From Acidobacteriota bacterium (GTDB lineage: Bacteria > Acidobacteriota > Blastocatellia > Pyrinomonadales > Pyrinomonadaceae), in assembly GCA_029777145.1 (NCBI GenBank), contig JAKOSS010000442.1:1-7227 (forward strand): DNA of 7,227 nt, in the 5' to 3' direction. Position 1 is the first letter of the stretch, and each line of letters starts with the position of its first letter. The notes beneath the pieces were generated by a model, which was not told where the DNA came from, did no database searches, and saw only the letters and a program-made list of their open reading frames with translations. Below are positions 1-6,505 of the stretch, in pieces. Made by a program: the position numbers and the translations under genes.

Positions 1-50
1 CCGAGATCGCGGCGGTCATTCGACAGCTCATCTCTGACGATGAAATCTAG
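1..50 (+). CDS. C-terminal end of an unidentified upstream gene (5' partial)
   Basis: Reading from base 3, the sequence is open and encodes EIAAVIRQLISDDEI, ending at a TAG stop at 48-50. The amphipathic Ile/Leu/Ala pattern and acidic tail look like the last helix of a globular protein; similar tails occur on many glycosyltransferases, but this is far too little to assign a family. Its stop overlaps the methyltransferase start at 40 by 11 nt, as expected for neighbouring genes in one operon. That it is coding is inferred from the frame and the overlap geometry. Confidence 0.5.
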   Translation, partial: EIAAVIRQLISDDEI

Positions 51-759
51 TTTGACGGGAATTGCGAGATCCTTCTCCGCCAAGGCCAGAGCGCGGCGCG
101 CCGGATGGTTCCGGGACTCGTTCTCGATCGACGGATCGACACGGATCCTCGATCTCGGTTCCGAGACCGGCGAGAACATTCATGCCGTGCTCGATGGGAC
201 GGACTACGCGGCGGAGAACGTTTACATCGCCGACATCGACGCTGCCGCCGTCGAAAAAGGAGCGGCGAAGTTCGGCTTTGTCCCGGTCGTGATCGACGAG
301 CTGTCTTCGCTGCCGTTCGACGACGGATTCTTCGACATCGTTTACTGTTCGTCGGTCATTGAGCACGTCACGGTCCCGAAGGACGATGTCTGGACGCTCC
401 GTTCCGGAGCGGAGTTCAACGCTGTGGCGGAAGCTGCTCAGCGCGCGTTTGCCGCGGAGATCGTCCGCGTCGGGCGCGGCTATTTCGTTCAGACGCCGGC
501 GCGTGGCTTTCCGGTCGAGAGCCATTCATGGCTTCCGTTTGCCGGGCAGTTGCCGCGTCCGCTTTTGGTCTCGGCGCTGAAGTTGACGAATGCATTTTGG
601 ATCAAAAAGACCATTCCGGATTTTCGGCTTTTCGGAAAATCTGAGTTTGCCGAGCTTTTCCCCGGTGCCCGAGTTCTTTGCGAGCGATCGTCGGGGCTGA
701 CAAAGTCGTATGTGGCCGTCAAGCGGCCCGATTCTGAACGTGAATTTGAAAAACGATGA
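40..759 (+). CDS. Class I SAM-dependent methyltransferase (Methyltransf_11-like), substrate unknown
   Basis: This 239-residue protein has the Rossmann-type methyltransferase signature. A first strand and glycine loop, RILDLGSETGEN, lies at about residues 35-46. An acidic strand end, VYIADID, at 61-67 probably contacts the SAM ribose. Post-motif strand DIVYCSSVIEHV at 99-110 is the typical motif IV region of Methyltransf_11 proteins. The glycine loop is DLGSETG rather than the usual DxGxGxG, with Glu at the middle glycine position, a tolerated but less common form. There is no signal peptide or membrane segment, so it is presumably cytoplasmic. The 11-nt overlap with the upstream gene and the ATGA overlap with folE imply co-translation. 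No Shine-Dalgarno sequence is obvious before the ATG at 40, which fits coupling to the upstream gene. The methyl acceptor cannot be told from the sequence; the C-terminal half has no specific motif I recognise. Confidence 0.85.
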   Translation: MKSSLTGIARSFSAKARARRAGWFRDSFSIDGSTRILDLGSETGENIHAVLDGTDYAAENVYIADIDAAAVEKGAAKFGFVPVVIDELSSLPFDDGFFDIVYCSSVIEHVTVPKDDVWTLRSGAEFNAVAEAAQRAFAAEIVRVGRGYFVQTPARGFPVESHSWLPFAGQLPRPLLVSALKLTNAFWIKKTIPDFRLFGKSEFAELFPGARVLCERSSGLTKSYVAVKRPDSEREFEKR

Positions 760-1325
760 CTAAGAATGTCGATCTTGAGAAGATCGCGCGCGGTGTCCGT
801 CTGATGCTCGAAGGCATGGGCGAGGACGCCGACCGTGACGGTCTGCAAAAAACCCCTGAACGCGTCGCGCAGTTCTACGCGGAACTGACCGAAGGAATGT
901 GGGAAGACGCGAAGCAGCATATCGTGCCGCTGCCCGGCGACTCGCATGACGAGATGGTGATCGTCAAAGACATCGCGATCGCTTCGGTCTGCGAGCATCA
1001 CCTGGCGCCGTTCGTCGGAAAATGCCACATTGCATACATTCCGAAGGGCGGGCGGATCGTCGGTTTGTCGAAGTTGGCGCGGCTTGCCGAGATCTACGCA
1101 CGCCGTCTGCAGGTTCAGGAACGGATGACGCAGCAGATCGCCAAAACGCTGTTCGAGGGGCTCGATCCGCTCGGCGTGATGGTCGTGATCGAAGCGGAGC
1201 ATACGTGCATGACGCTGCGCGGCGTCAAAAAGCCGGGCGCGAAGACGGTGACGTCGGCGGTGCTCGGCGGATTCCGTCGGGATCCGCGGACGCGCGCCGA
1301 AGCGATGGCGCTCATTAAGGGATGA
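756..1325 (+). CDS. folE: GTP cyclohydrolase I (FolE, type IA)
   Basis: GTP cyclohydrolase I converts GTP to 7,8-dihydroneopterin triphosphate and formate, the first step of tetrahydrofolate synthesis and also the entry to queuosine-type 7-deazaguanines. The 189-residue length is normal for a bacterial enzyme. The active site is complete: SVCEHHLAPFVGK around residues 77-89 supplies Cys79 and His82 as zinc ligands and His81 as a catalytic residue (E. coli Cys110, His113, His112). EAEHTCMTLRGVKKPGA around 146-162 supplies His149 and the third ligand Cys151 (E. coli His179, Cys181). GLSKLARLAEIYARRLQVQE at 103-122 is the conserved substrate-pocket segment. The start ATG overlaps the methyltransferase stop (ATGA at 756-759), indicating translational coupling. 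The TGA stop at 1323-1325 overlaps the first unit of the downstream heptad repeat. No other folate or queuosine gene lies in the window, so the pathway it serves is open. Confidence 0.97.
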   Translation: MTKNVDLEKIARGVRLMLEGMGEDADRDGLQKTPERVAQFYAELTEGMWEDAKQHIVPLPGDSHDEMVIVKDIAIASVCEHHLAPFVGKCHIAYIPKGGRIVGLSKLARLAEIYARRLQVQERMTQQIAKTLFEGLDPLGVMVVIEAEHTCMTLRGVKKPGAKTVTSAVLGGFRRDPRTRAEAMALIKG

Positions 1326-1428
1326 GCAGTGAGCAGTGAGCAGTCGGGAGTCGGGAGTTAGGAGTCGGGAGTTAGGAGTCGAGAGTTAGGAGTCGGGAGT
1401 TAGGAGTCGGGAGTTAGGAGTCGGGAGT
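1324..1428 (+). repeat. Tandem heptanucleotide array, forward arm (15 units)
   Basis: Fifteen consecutive 7-bp units fill this stretch without a break in phase: three GAGCAGT, then two CGGGAGT, then alternating TAGGAGT and CGGGAGT (period 14), with one variant CGAGAGT at 1380-1386. All units end in AGT. The first unit overlaps the folE stop codon. Because seven is not a multiple of three and stops are frequent (the TAG of TAGGAGT), the array does not encode protein. Heptanucleotide intergenic arrays of this general kind are known in cyanobacteria (STRR sequences); whether this one is related is not established. Confidence 0.93.
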
Positions 1429-1488
1429 TCAGGACTTCGACGCACGACCCACGACTCACAACCCACGACTCACGACTCTCGACTCGCA
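1373..1488 (+). repeat. Long imperfect inverted repeat (possible hairpin) within the heptad block
   Basis: GAGTCGAGAGT at 1376-1386 is perfectly complementary to ACTCTCGACTC at 1475-1485. In the same register, further matches recur about every seven bases inward: 1390-1395 with 1466-1471, and 1404-1409 with 1452-1457. TT at 1372-1373 pairs with AA at 1488-1489 on the outside. The result would be an interrupted stem of over a hundred bases in either RNA or extruded DNA. No U-tract follows, so it is not a canonical intrinsic terminator, though it could slow or end transcription or protect the folE mRNA end. Confidence 0.6.
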
Positions 1489-1516
1489 ACTGACCAATGA
1501 CGAAGGACAAAGGACG
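1440..1516 (+). repeat. Heptanucleotide array, complementary arm and purine-rich tail
   Basis: The seven-base rhythm continues here. Eight units begin with AC: ACGCACG, ACCCACG, ACTCACA, ACCCACG, ACTCACG, ACTCTCG, ACTCGCA and ACTGACC (1440-1495). These resemble degenerate reverse complements of the forward-arm units; ACTCTCG is the exact complement of CGAGAGT. Three more heptads, AATGACG, AAGGACA and AAGGACG (1496-1516), lead directly to the start of the M28 peptidase and include its ribosome binding site. About eleven non-periodic bases (1429-1439) separate the two arms. Confidence 0.8.
1510..1514 (+). promoter_or_regulatory. Ribosome binding site of the M28 peptidase, formed by a repeat unit
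   Basis: AAGGA lies five bases before the ATG at 1520 and is the clearest Shine-Dalgarno-like site in the window. It is the start of the last heptad, AAGGACG; the preceding heptad, AAGGACA, carries a second copy seven bases farther upstream. It supports the chosen start, together with the signal peptide that begins there. Confidence 0.65.
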
Positions 1517-1519
1517 AAA

Positions 1520-3181
1520 ATGAAAAGAATTGTTGCATTTCTATTATTGATCTCGATCGCGCAGATCGGAGTTTTCGGCAAGGACAAGTATCCCGATTAC
1601 CGCTCCCTTTTCAGCGAGAAAAAGCTGAAGGATTACGTCCGATTCCTCTCTGACGACGGATTTCAGGGGCGTGCGCCGGGTTCCGTAGGCGGCGAACTCG
1701 CGGCGAAATACATTGCCGGGGAACTCGAACAAATGGGGATCAGGCCGGGAAACAACGGTTCCTTCTTTCAGCCCGTGTCACTCGTCGCCGCCAAGGCTGA
1801 CCGAGAAACCAAACTTCGGGTCTCGAACCGGAATGCCACATTCGATTACGATTTCGGAGACGATTTTGTCGCGACGACCGGCGCCCAGACCGAGTTCATC
1901 AACGCGGATGCCGATCTGGTTTTTGTCGGATACGGGGTCGATGCCCCCGAGCAGAAGTGGAACGACTACAAAGGAAGCGACTCGGATTATCGCGGGAAGA
2001 TCCTCGTGATGCTGGTCAACGATCCGCCGGCGACGTCGAAGGAACCGAATCTTTTCGGCGGCAAGGCGCTGACCTATTACGGCCGCTGGACGTACAAATA
2101 CGAGGAAGCGGCGCGCCGCGGCGCGGTCGGCGCGATCCTGATCCATACGGACCAATCGGCCGGTTACGGCTGGAATGTCGTTCGGACGTCAAATGGCAAC
2201 TGGCGCTACGAGGTCGCCCGCACGCCGACCGACCGCACACCGTTCCTGCAATTCAAGTCATGGGTCACGGATCAGACCGCGAAACGCATCTTCTCGCAGG
2301 CGAATCTGAATCTTGACGAACTGCGCGAAAAGGCCGCCGACCGCGACTTCAAGCCCGTCAACCTTGGGCTTCGCGCAAATCTGAATCTCAAGAGCGAGAT
2401 CAAACGACTCAACTCGAACAACGTCGTCGGAATTTATGAAGGACGCGACAACGATCTGAAGGACGAGTATGTCGTGTACACCGCCCACTGGGACCATCTC
2501 GGCGTCGGGGAACCGAACGCCAAGGGCGACACGATCTACAACGGTGCGCTCGACAACGCCTCGGGCTGCGCGCAGGTGCTCGCGATCGCCGAGGCGTTCA
2601 CGAAACTTCCCGAAAAAGAACGCCCCAAACGATCGCAGGTCTTTCTTTTCACCACTGCCGAAGAACAGGGATTGCTCGGGGCCGAATGGTATTCGCGAAA
2701 CCCGGTCTTTCCGCTCGACAAGACGGCCGCGAACATCAACATCGACGGCGGGAATTTTCTCGGATTGACGCGCGATTACGGCGCTCTCGGCGCTGATCGC
2801 TCGAGCCTTTGGGAGATCGTCGGCGACGTTTTGAAATCACGGAACATGTCGTTTCTGCCGGACGCGTATCCCGAACAGGGGTTCTTTTTCCGCTCAGATC
2901 ATTTTCCGTTCGCGAAAATGGGCGTGCCGGCGCTGAGTATTCAGGACGGCGACGATTATGTCGGAAAGCCCCGTGATTTCGGAAAGAAGTTCTTCGAGGA
3001 GTACAACCGGAAGAATTATCACCAGCCGTCAGATGAATTCAGCGAGGACTGGCGTTTCGACGGAATGGTCCAGTCGCTCGACATCACCTTCTCGATAGGA
3101 CTTGCGGTCTCGAACGAAAAGAAGCTTCCGCGGTACAACAAAGGTGATGAGTTTGCCAACGCGCAGCCGAACAGGAAATAG
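1520..3181 (+). CDS. Secreted M28-family metallopeptidase with inserted PA-like domain
   Basis: This 553-residue protein begins with a signal peptide (MKR, hydrophobic stretch to about residue 19, probable cleavage near VFG-KD at 20/21), so it should act outside the cytoplasmic membrane. Residues about 130-250 look like a protease-associated (PA) insertion, including ADLVFVGYGV and GAVGAILIHT. The catalytic M28 domain covers roughly 300-535 and has all expected residues: His323 and catalytic Asp325 in TAHWDHLG, bridging Asp345 in GALDNASG, general base Glu381 and ligand Glu382 in TTAEEQGLLG, Asp409 in NINIDGG, and His501 in NYHQPSDE. Members of this family are di-zinc aminopeptidases or carboxypeptidases that release amino acids from peptides; the exact specificity cannot be read here. 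It stands apart from folE across the heptad block and from metG across 60 bp, so it is probably its own transcription unit or loosely linked. Confidence 0.94.
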   Translation: MKRIVAFLLLISIAQIGVFGKDKYPDYRSLFSEKKLKDYVRFLSDDGFQGRAPGSVGGELAAKYIAGELEQMGIRPGNNGSFFQPVSLVAAKADRETKLRVSNRNATFDYDFGDDFVATTGAQTEFINADADLVFVGYGVDAPEQKWNDYKGSDSDYRGKILVMLVNDPPATSKEPNLFGGKALTYYGRWTYKYEEAARRGAVGAILIHTDQSAGYGWNVVRTSNGNWRYEVARTPTDRTPFLQFKSWVTDQTAKRIFSQANLNLDELREKAADRDFKPVNLGLRANLNLKSEIKRLNSNNVVGIYEGRDNDLKDEYVVYTAHWDHLGVGEPNAKGDTIYNGALDNASGCAQVLAIAEAFTKLPEKERPKRSQVFLFTTAEEQGLLGAEWYSRNPVFPLDKTAANINIDGGNFLGLTRDYGALGADRSSLWEIVGDVLKSRNMSFLPDAYPEQGFFFRSDHFPFAKMGVPALSIQDGDDYVGKPRDFGKKFFEEYNRKNYHQPSDEFSEDWRFDGMVQSLDITFSIGLAVSNEKKLPRYNKGDEFANAQPNRK

Positions 3182-3187
3182 TTAATT

Positions 3188-3232
3188 GTTGATGGGATGT
3201 TTAGCCGCGGTCGATCGGAACATACCATCAAC
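3188..3232 (+). repeat. Inverted repeat in the leader of metG
   Basis: GTTGATGG (3188-3195) is the exact reverse complement of CCATCAAC (3225-3232), giving an 8-bp stem around a 29-base loop between the peptidase stop and the metG start. The loop holds the palindromes CCGCGG (3205-3210) and CGATCG (3212-3217). No U-run follows, so it is not a standard terminator. It ends nine bases before the preferred metG ATG, where it could influence initiation or bind a regulator. An 8-bp match can arise by chance, and function is speculative. Confidence 0.4.
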
Positions 3233-3241
3233 CGATACACG

Positions 3242-5275
3242 ATGAAATCTTTTTACATCACAACTCCGATCTACTACGCGAACTCGCTGCCGCATCTCGG
3301 GCATCTGTACACGACGATCGTCGCCGACGCGCTCGCGCGGCATAAGCGTCAGCGTGGATTCGAGACGTATTTCCTGACCGGGACCGACGAGCACGGGATC
3401 AACATCCAGCGTGCCGCACAATCGGCCGGAAGGACGCCGCGCGAGCAGGTCGATTACATTTCCGGCGAACTCAAGCGGATGTTCGCTGAGTTCGGGCTGA
3501 CCGGATACGACGTGTTCATGCGCACGACCGAGCCGTTCCACTACGCCGGTGTGCAGAAACTATGGACGACGATCGCCGCGAACAAGACCCCGAAAGGCAA
3601 CGACGCGATCTACAAAGGACATTACGAAGGCTGGTTTTGCGCCCCGTGCGCGGAGTTCAAGACCGAGACCGAATATCGCCTCGAAGACGGATCCGATGTT
3701 CCGCTGTGCCTGATCCACGAACGCCCGCTCGACCGCGTTTCCGAGGAGAACTACTTCTTCAGGCTTTCGGATTACGGCGATACGCTGCTCGAGATCATCG
3801 CCAACGAACCCGATCGACTGCGGCCGGAAGCGCGGCGCAACGAGGTCGCGGCGTTCATCAGGCAGGGACTCCAGGATCTCGCGATTTCGCGCGAAAAGAA
3901 GTCGGTTTCGTGGGGCGTTCCCGTTCCGGGCGATGACGATCACGTGATGTACGTCTGGCTCGACGCGCTCTCTAACTACATCACCGCGCTCGGTTGGGGC
4001 AGCGACGATCGATCGAAGTTCGATCGTTATTGGCCGTCGGCGCATCATCTGGTCGGCAAGGACATCCTGCGTTTTCACACGGTATATTGGTGGTCGTTTC
4101 TTCTCGCTGCCGGCGTCGAACTGCCGCAGATGGTTTATGCGCACGGTATGTGGCTCGACGCCGAAGGCCGGAAAATGGGCAAAACGCTCGGAAATGTAAT
4201 CAGTCTCGACGTTCTCAAAAAGTATTTCCAAACGGACGTCATTCGCTATTTTGTGCTTCGCGAGATGGTTTTCGGGCAGGACGGCAATTTCGGGTACGGG
4301 AACCTGATCGACCGCGCGACCGCCGATCTGGCGAACGGTCTCGGCAATCTTTCGTCGCGCACATTGTCGATGATCACGAAATATCGGGATGGCCGTATTC
4401 CGTCCGGTGCGATTCACGACGAAAATTTCATATATACGAAACGGATCGGTTTGGCGACCGACGATCAGGAACTCGCTTCCGTTCTCGCGCACGCCCGCGA
4501 CGAATTTGTCCGCCGGTTCGATAATTTCGAGTTTTCGCAGGCGCTTGAGACTCTCTGGACGGTGATCGCTCGGATCGACAAGATGATCACCGATTCAAAA
4601 CCGTGGGAGCTCATCAAGGATCCGAACCAGACGGAATCGCTTTCGGCGGTGCTGTACAGGTCGGCCGAGACCCTGCGCTGGCTGTCGGTGCTGCTCTTTC
4701 CGGTGATGCCGGAGGCGGCGCAGAGCATTTACGCCCAGCTTGGGCTCGCGGACGATCTCGCGTCGGTCAATCCGGAAGAACTCGTCTGGGGCGGACTTGC
4801 GGCGGGAACGCCGATCGGTGAGACGGTCGCCGTTTTCCCGCGACTCGAAAAAAACAAGATCATGAGTGAAATCGAAGAAGCAAAAACTGAAGCGCCGGCG
4901 CCCGTTGAGGCGGTCCCGGCCGAACCCGTCGTCGAGGAGAATTTCATCACCATCGACGATTTCCTGAAGGTCGAACTGAAGATCGGCGAAGTGCTCGTTT
5001 GTGAGCGCATTCCGAACGCCGACAAACTGCTCCGGTTCGAGATCGATCTCGGCGAAGAAAAGCCGCGTCAGATCCTTGCGGGACTCGCCGAGTATTATGA
5101 ACCAGAGAAACTCATCGGGCGCAAAGTGGTTGTCGTTGCGAATCTCAAGCCGCGAAAAATGCGCGGTCTCGAATCGCAGGGCATGATCTGCGCGGCTTCG
5201 CTCGACGGCGACGAAACCCCGCCCGCGATGGCGACCTTTGTCGAAGAAGTGAAGAAAGGCGCGCGACTCAGATAA
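3242..5275 (+). CDS. metG: Methionine--tRNA ligase with C-terminal tRNA-binding domain
   Basis: MetRS charges tRNA-Met with methionine using ATP. The start at 3242 gives 677 residues beginning MKSFYITTPIYYANS, the normal family N-terminus; an in-frame ATG at 3197 would add 15 unlike residues and is not preferred. The HIGH-type motif is HLGH (18-21). A single four-residue zinc knuckle (Cys133, Cys136, Cys156, His159) matches the Thermus-type arrangement. The KMSKS loop reads KMGKT (311-315), keeping both lysines but with Gly for the first Ser. The helical anticodon-binding domain follows at about 340-500, with Trp455 in SKPWELIKD as the likely anticodon-stacking residue. After an Ala/Pro/Glu-rich linker (about 541-566), residues 568-677 form an EMAPII/Arc1p-like tRNA-binding and dimerisation domain, including VVVANLKPRKMRGLESQGM. 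There is no strong Shine-Dalgarno site. The next gene starts six bases after the stop. Confidence 0.97.
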   Translation: MKSFYITTPIYYANSLPHLGHLYTTIVADALARHKRQRGFETYFLTGTDEHGINIQRAAQSAGRTPREQVDYISGELKRMFAEFGLTGYDVFMRTTEPFHYAGVQKLWTTIAANKTPKGNDAIYKGHYEGWFCAPCAEFKTETEYRLEDGSDVPLCLIHERPLDRVSEENYFFRLSDYGDTLLEIIANEPDRLRPEARRNEVAAFIRQGLQDLAISREKKSVSWGVPVPGDDDHVMYVWLDALSNYITALGWGSDDRSKFDRYWPSAHHLVGKDILRFHTVYWWSFLLAAGVELPQMVYAHGMWLDAEGRKMGKTLGNVISLDVLKKYFQTDVIRYFVLREMVFGQDGNFGYGNLIDRATADLANGLGNLSSRTLSMITKYRDGRIPSGAIHDENFIYTKRIGLATDDQELASVLAHARDEFVRRFDNFEFSQALETLWTVIARIDKMITDSKPWELIKDPNQTESLSAVLYRSAETLRWLSVLLFPVMPEAAQSIYAQLGLADDLASVNPEELVWGGLAAGTPIGETVAVFPRLEKNKIMSEIEEAKTEAPAPVEAVPAEPVVEENFITIDDFLKVELKIGEVLVCERIPNADKLLRFEIDLGEEKPRQILAGLAEYYEPEKLIGRKVVVVANLKPRKMRGLESQGMICAASLDGDETPPAMATFVEEVKKGARLR

Positions 5276-5281
5276 TCGAAT

Positions 5282-6505
5282 ATGTTCAAAACCAAAAACC
5301 TCATACTCATCGTGATGCTCATTGTTGCGTCGGCGGGGATTTCCCTTGGTCAGAATGTAGTCGAGATGCCGACTCCGAAACCGACTCCCAGACCGACGCC
5401 GAATTCGACTGCCGAACTGACCGACGACGAAGTTCAGCGACGGGTGTTCCAGACGTTTCAGACCGAGGACGAGGATTGGCGCGAGTTCGAATATCCGGAG
5501 AATCAGTTCAAGGCGAAGTTTCCGCGGACGCCCGTGAAACAGTCGATGACGATCTTGGAAAAAGGGCTCGGAAATCCGCGTCTGACGATCTACTTCGGCG
5601 CGGGCGACAACGGCGTCTATTGTATCGGCCAGTTGCGGCTTCCGTATCCGATTCGCGAAAAGGCGGCCCTTCAGGAGACGTATCGGGGATTTGTCGACGG
5701 AATCCTTGCCGGCGAGCGATTTGCTCACGACAAAACCTCCGAAATCGTGTTCAAGGGCGTGCCCGGCGTGAAAGTCACGGGCTCATATCCGAATGAGACT
5801 CCGGTCGAGGTCCGAGCGATCGTCGTCGGGAAGAATCTTATTTACGCGATGGTCATCGGCGGAGGTCCCGGTCGATCGCCGGATTCGCCGGCGCGGATCA
5901 GTCTCGCGGATTCGGAGCGGTTCCTCGATTCGCTCGAGATTCTTCCCGAAAAAGAGGCGCCGGTCGTCGCGGACTCGCCGATCTTCAAGTCGTCGGTCAC
6001 CGATTCCGTTTTCACGAGCGACTACTTTCTGTTCTCGCTCAAGGTTTCGCCGGAATGGTTTTTCCTGGTGCAGTCGGACATCAACGATCTCCGAGGTCTT
6101 TCTGGCGGGGCCGCGAAACCGACCGCGACGGCGCCGCGCCGCAATCTGTTTGCGGTCACGACCAAGGCGCTTGGAATGGAGCGCAATTCGATGCTCGAGT
6201 GCAACGTCGTGAAATCGCCGAGTGCTCGGGCGACGACGATGCAATTGGCCGAGGCGACTCGTCTGCAGTACCTGCGGCTCGGCAGATACAAAACGGTCTC
6301 GAAGCCGGTCAGCGAGTCGGTCGGAGGCGTCGCTTTTGTCAGGATCGATACGACTGGCGCAACCGGAAGCGCGCCGTTTTCACAAAGGGTGTATTTCGTG
6401 GTCCGCAAGGGTTATGTACTGATCTTCATCATCACCGCGTTCGACGAGAATGAATTGGAGCCGGTCGTGAATGCGTTCAAGACGATCAAATTCAGGGCGA
6501 AATGA
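5282..6505 (+). CDS. Secreted protein of unknown function with two probable PsbP/DcrB-like domains
   Basis: I do not recognise a named family for this 407-residue protein. It starts with a signal peptide (Lys-containing start, hydrophobic 7-22, probable cleavage after SLG at 23, no lipobox Cys), followed by a Pro-Thr linker PTPKPTPRPTP (30-40). Residues about 66-221 begin with EFEYPENQFKAKFPRTPV and end with a helix-strand ADSERFLDSLEIL. Residues about 247-404 begin YFLFSLKVSPEWFFLV and end LEPVVNAFKTIKF. The repeated pattern of an aromatic, Pro-containing first strand and a closing helix followed by a strand suggests two copies of a PsbP/DcrB (Mog1-like) fold; this is inference from pattern, not alignment. 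No catalytic motif is visible. It would work in the periplasm or outside the cell. It sits six bases after metG and its stop overlaps the tatD start, so it is probably in the same transcript. Confidence 0.85.
   Translation: MFKTKNLILIVMLIVASAGISLGQNVVEMPTPKPTPRPTPNSTAELTDDEVQRRVFQTFQTEDEDWREFEYPENQFKAKFPRTPVKQSMTILEKGLGNPRLTIYFGAGDNGVYCIGQLRLPYPIREKAALQETYRGFVDGILAGERFAHDKTSEIVFKGVPGVKVTGSYPNETPVEVRAIVVGKNLIYAMVIGGGPGRSPDSPARISLADSERFLDSLEILPEKEAPVVADSPIFKSSVTDSVFTSDYFLFSLKVSPEWFFLVQSDINDLRGLSGGAAKPTATAPRRNLFAVTTKALGMERNSMLECNVVKSPSARATTMQLAEATRLQYLRLGRYKTVSKPVSESVGGVAFVRIDTTGATGSAPFSQRVYFVVRKGYVLIFIITAFDENELEPVVNAFKTIKFRAK

Noticed and set aside
489..1202. A 237-codon open frame on the minus strand across the methyltransferase and folE
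   Set aside because: Fully opposite two well-supported genes, with no domain or start signal of its own.
1324..1516. CRISPR array
   Set aside because: The units are 7 bp with no spacers; the structure is a simple tandem heptad repeat, and no cas gene is near.
1326..1519. Small protein encoded by the heptad block
   Set aside because: Stops are frequent in the forward arm because TAG in TAGGAGT recurs every 14 bases and cycles through the frames, and no start with a ribosome binding site precedes an open stretch.
3182..3241. T-box or S-box riboswitch ahead of metG
   Set aside because: The gap is only 60 bp, too short for either, and no T-box core sequence or terminator with a U-run is present.
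3197..3241. Upstream in-frame ATG as the metG start
   Set aside because: The 15 extra residues (MFSRGRSEHTINRYT) are unlike MetRS N-termini, which normally begin a few residues before the FYITTPIYY strand; this stretch also overlaps the inverted repeat.
3560..4492. A 310-codon open frame on the minus strand within metG
   Set aside because: It covers the catalytic region of MetG, whose signature motifs are certain on the + strand. Composition is typical of an antisense shadow.
4595..5728. A 377-codon open frame on the minus strand
   Set aside because: It lies antisense across the end of metG and the start of the secreted protein gene, is rich in Arg, Asp and His as expected for a reverse shadow of GC-biased codons, and shows no recognisable domain. 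The sense strand explains the region fully.
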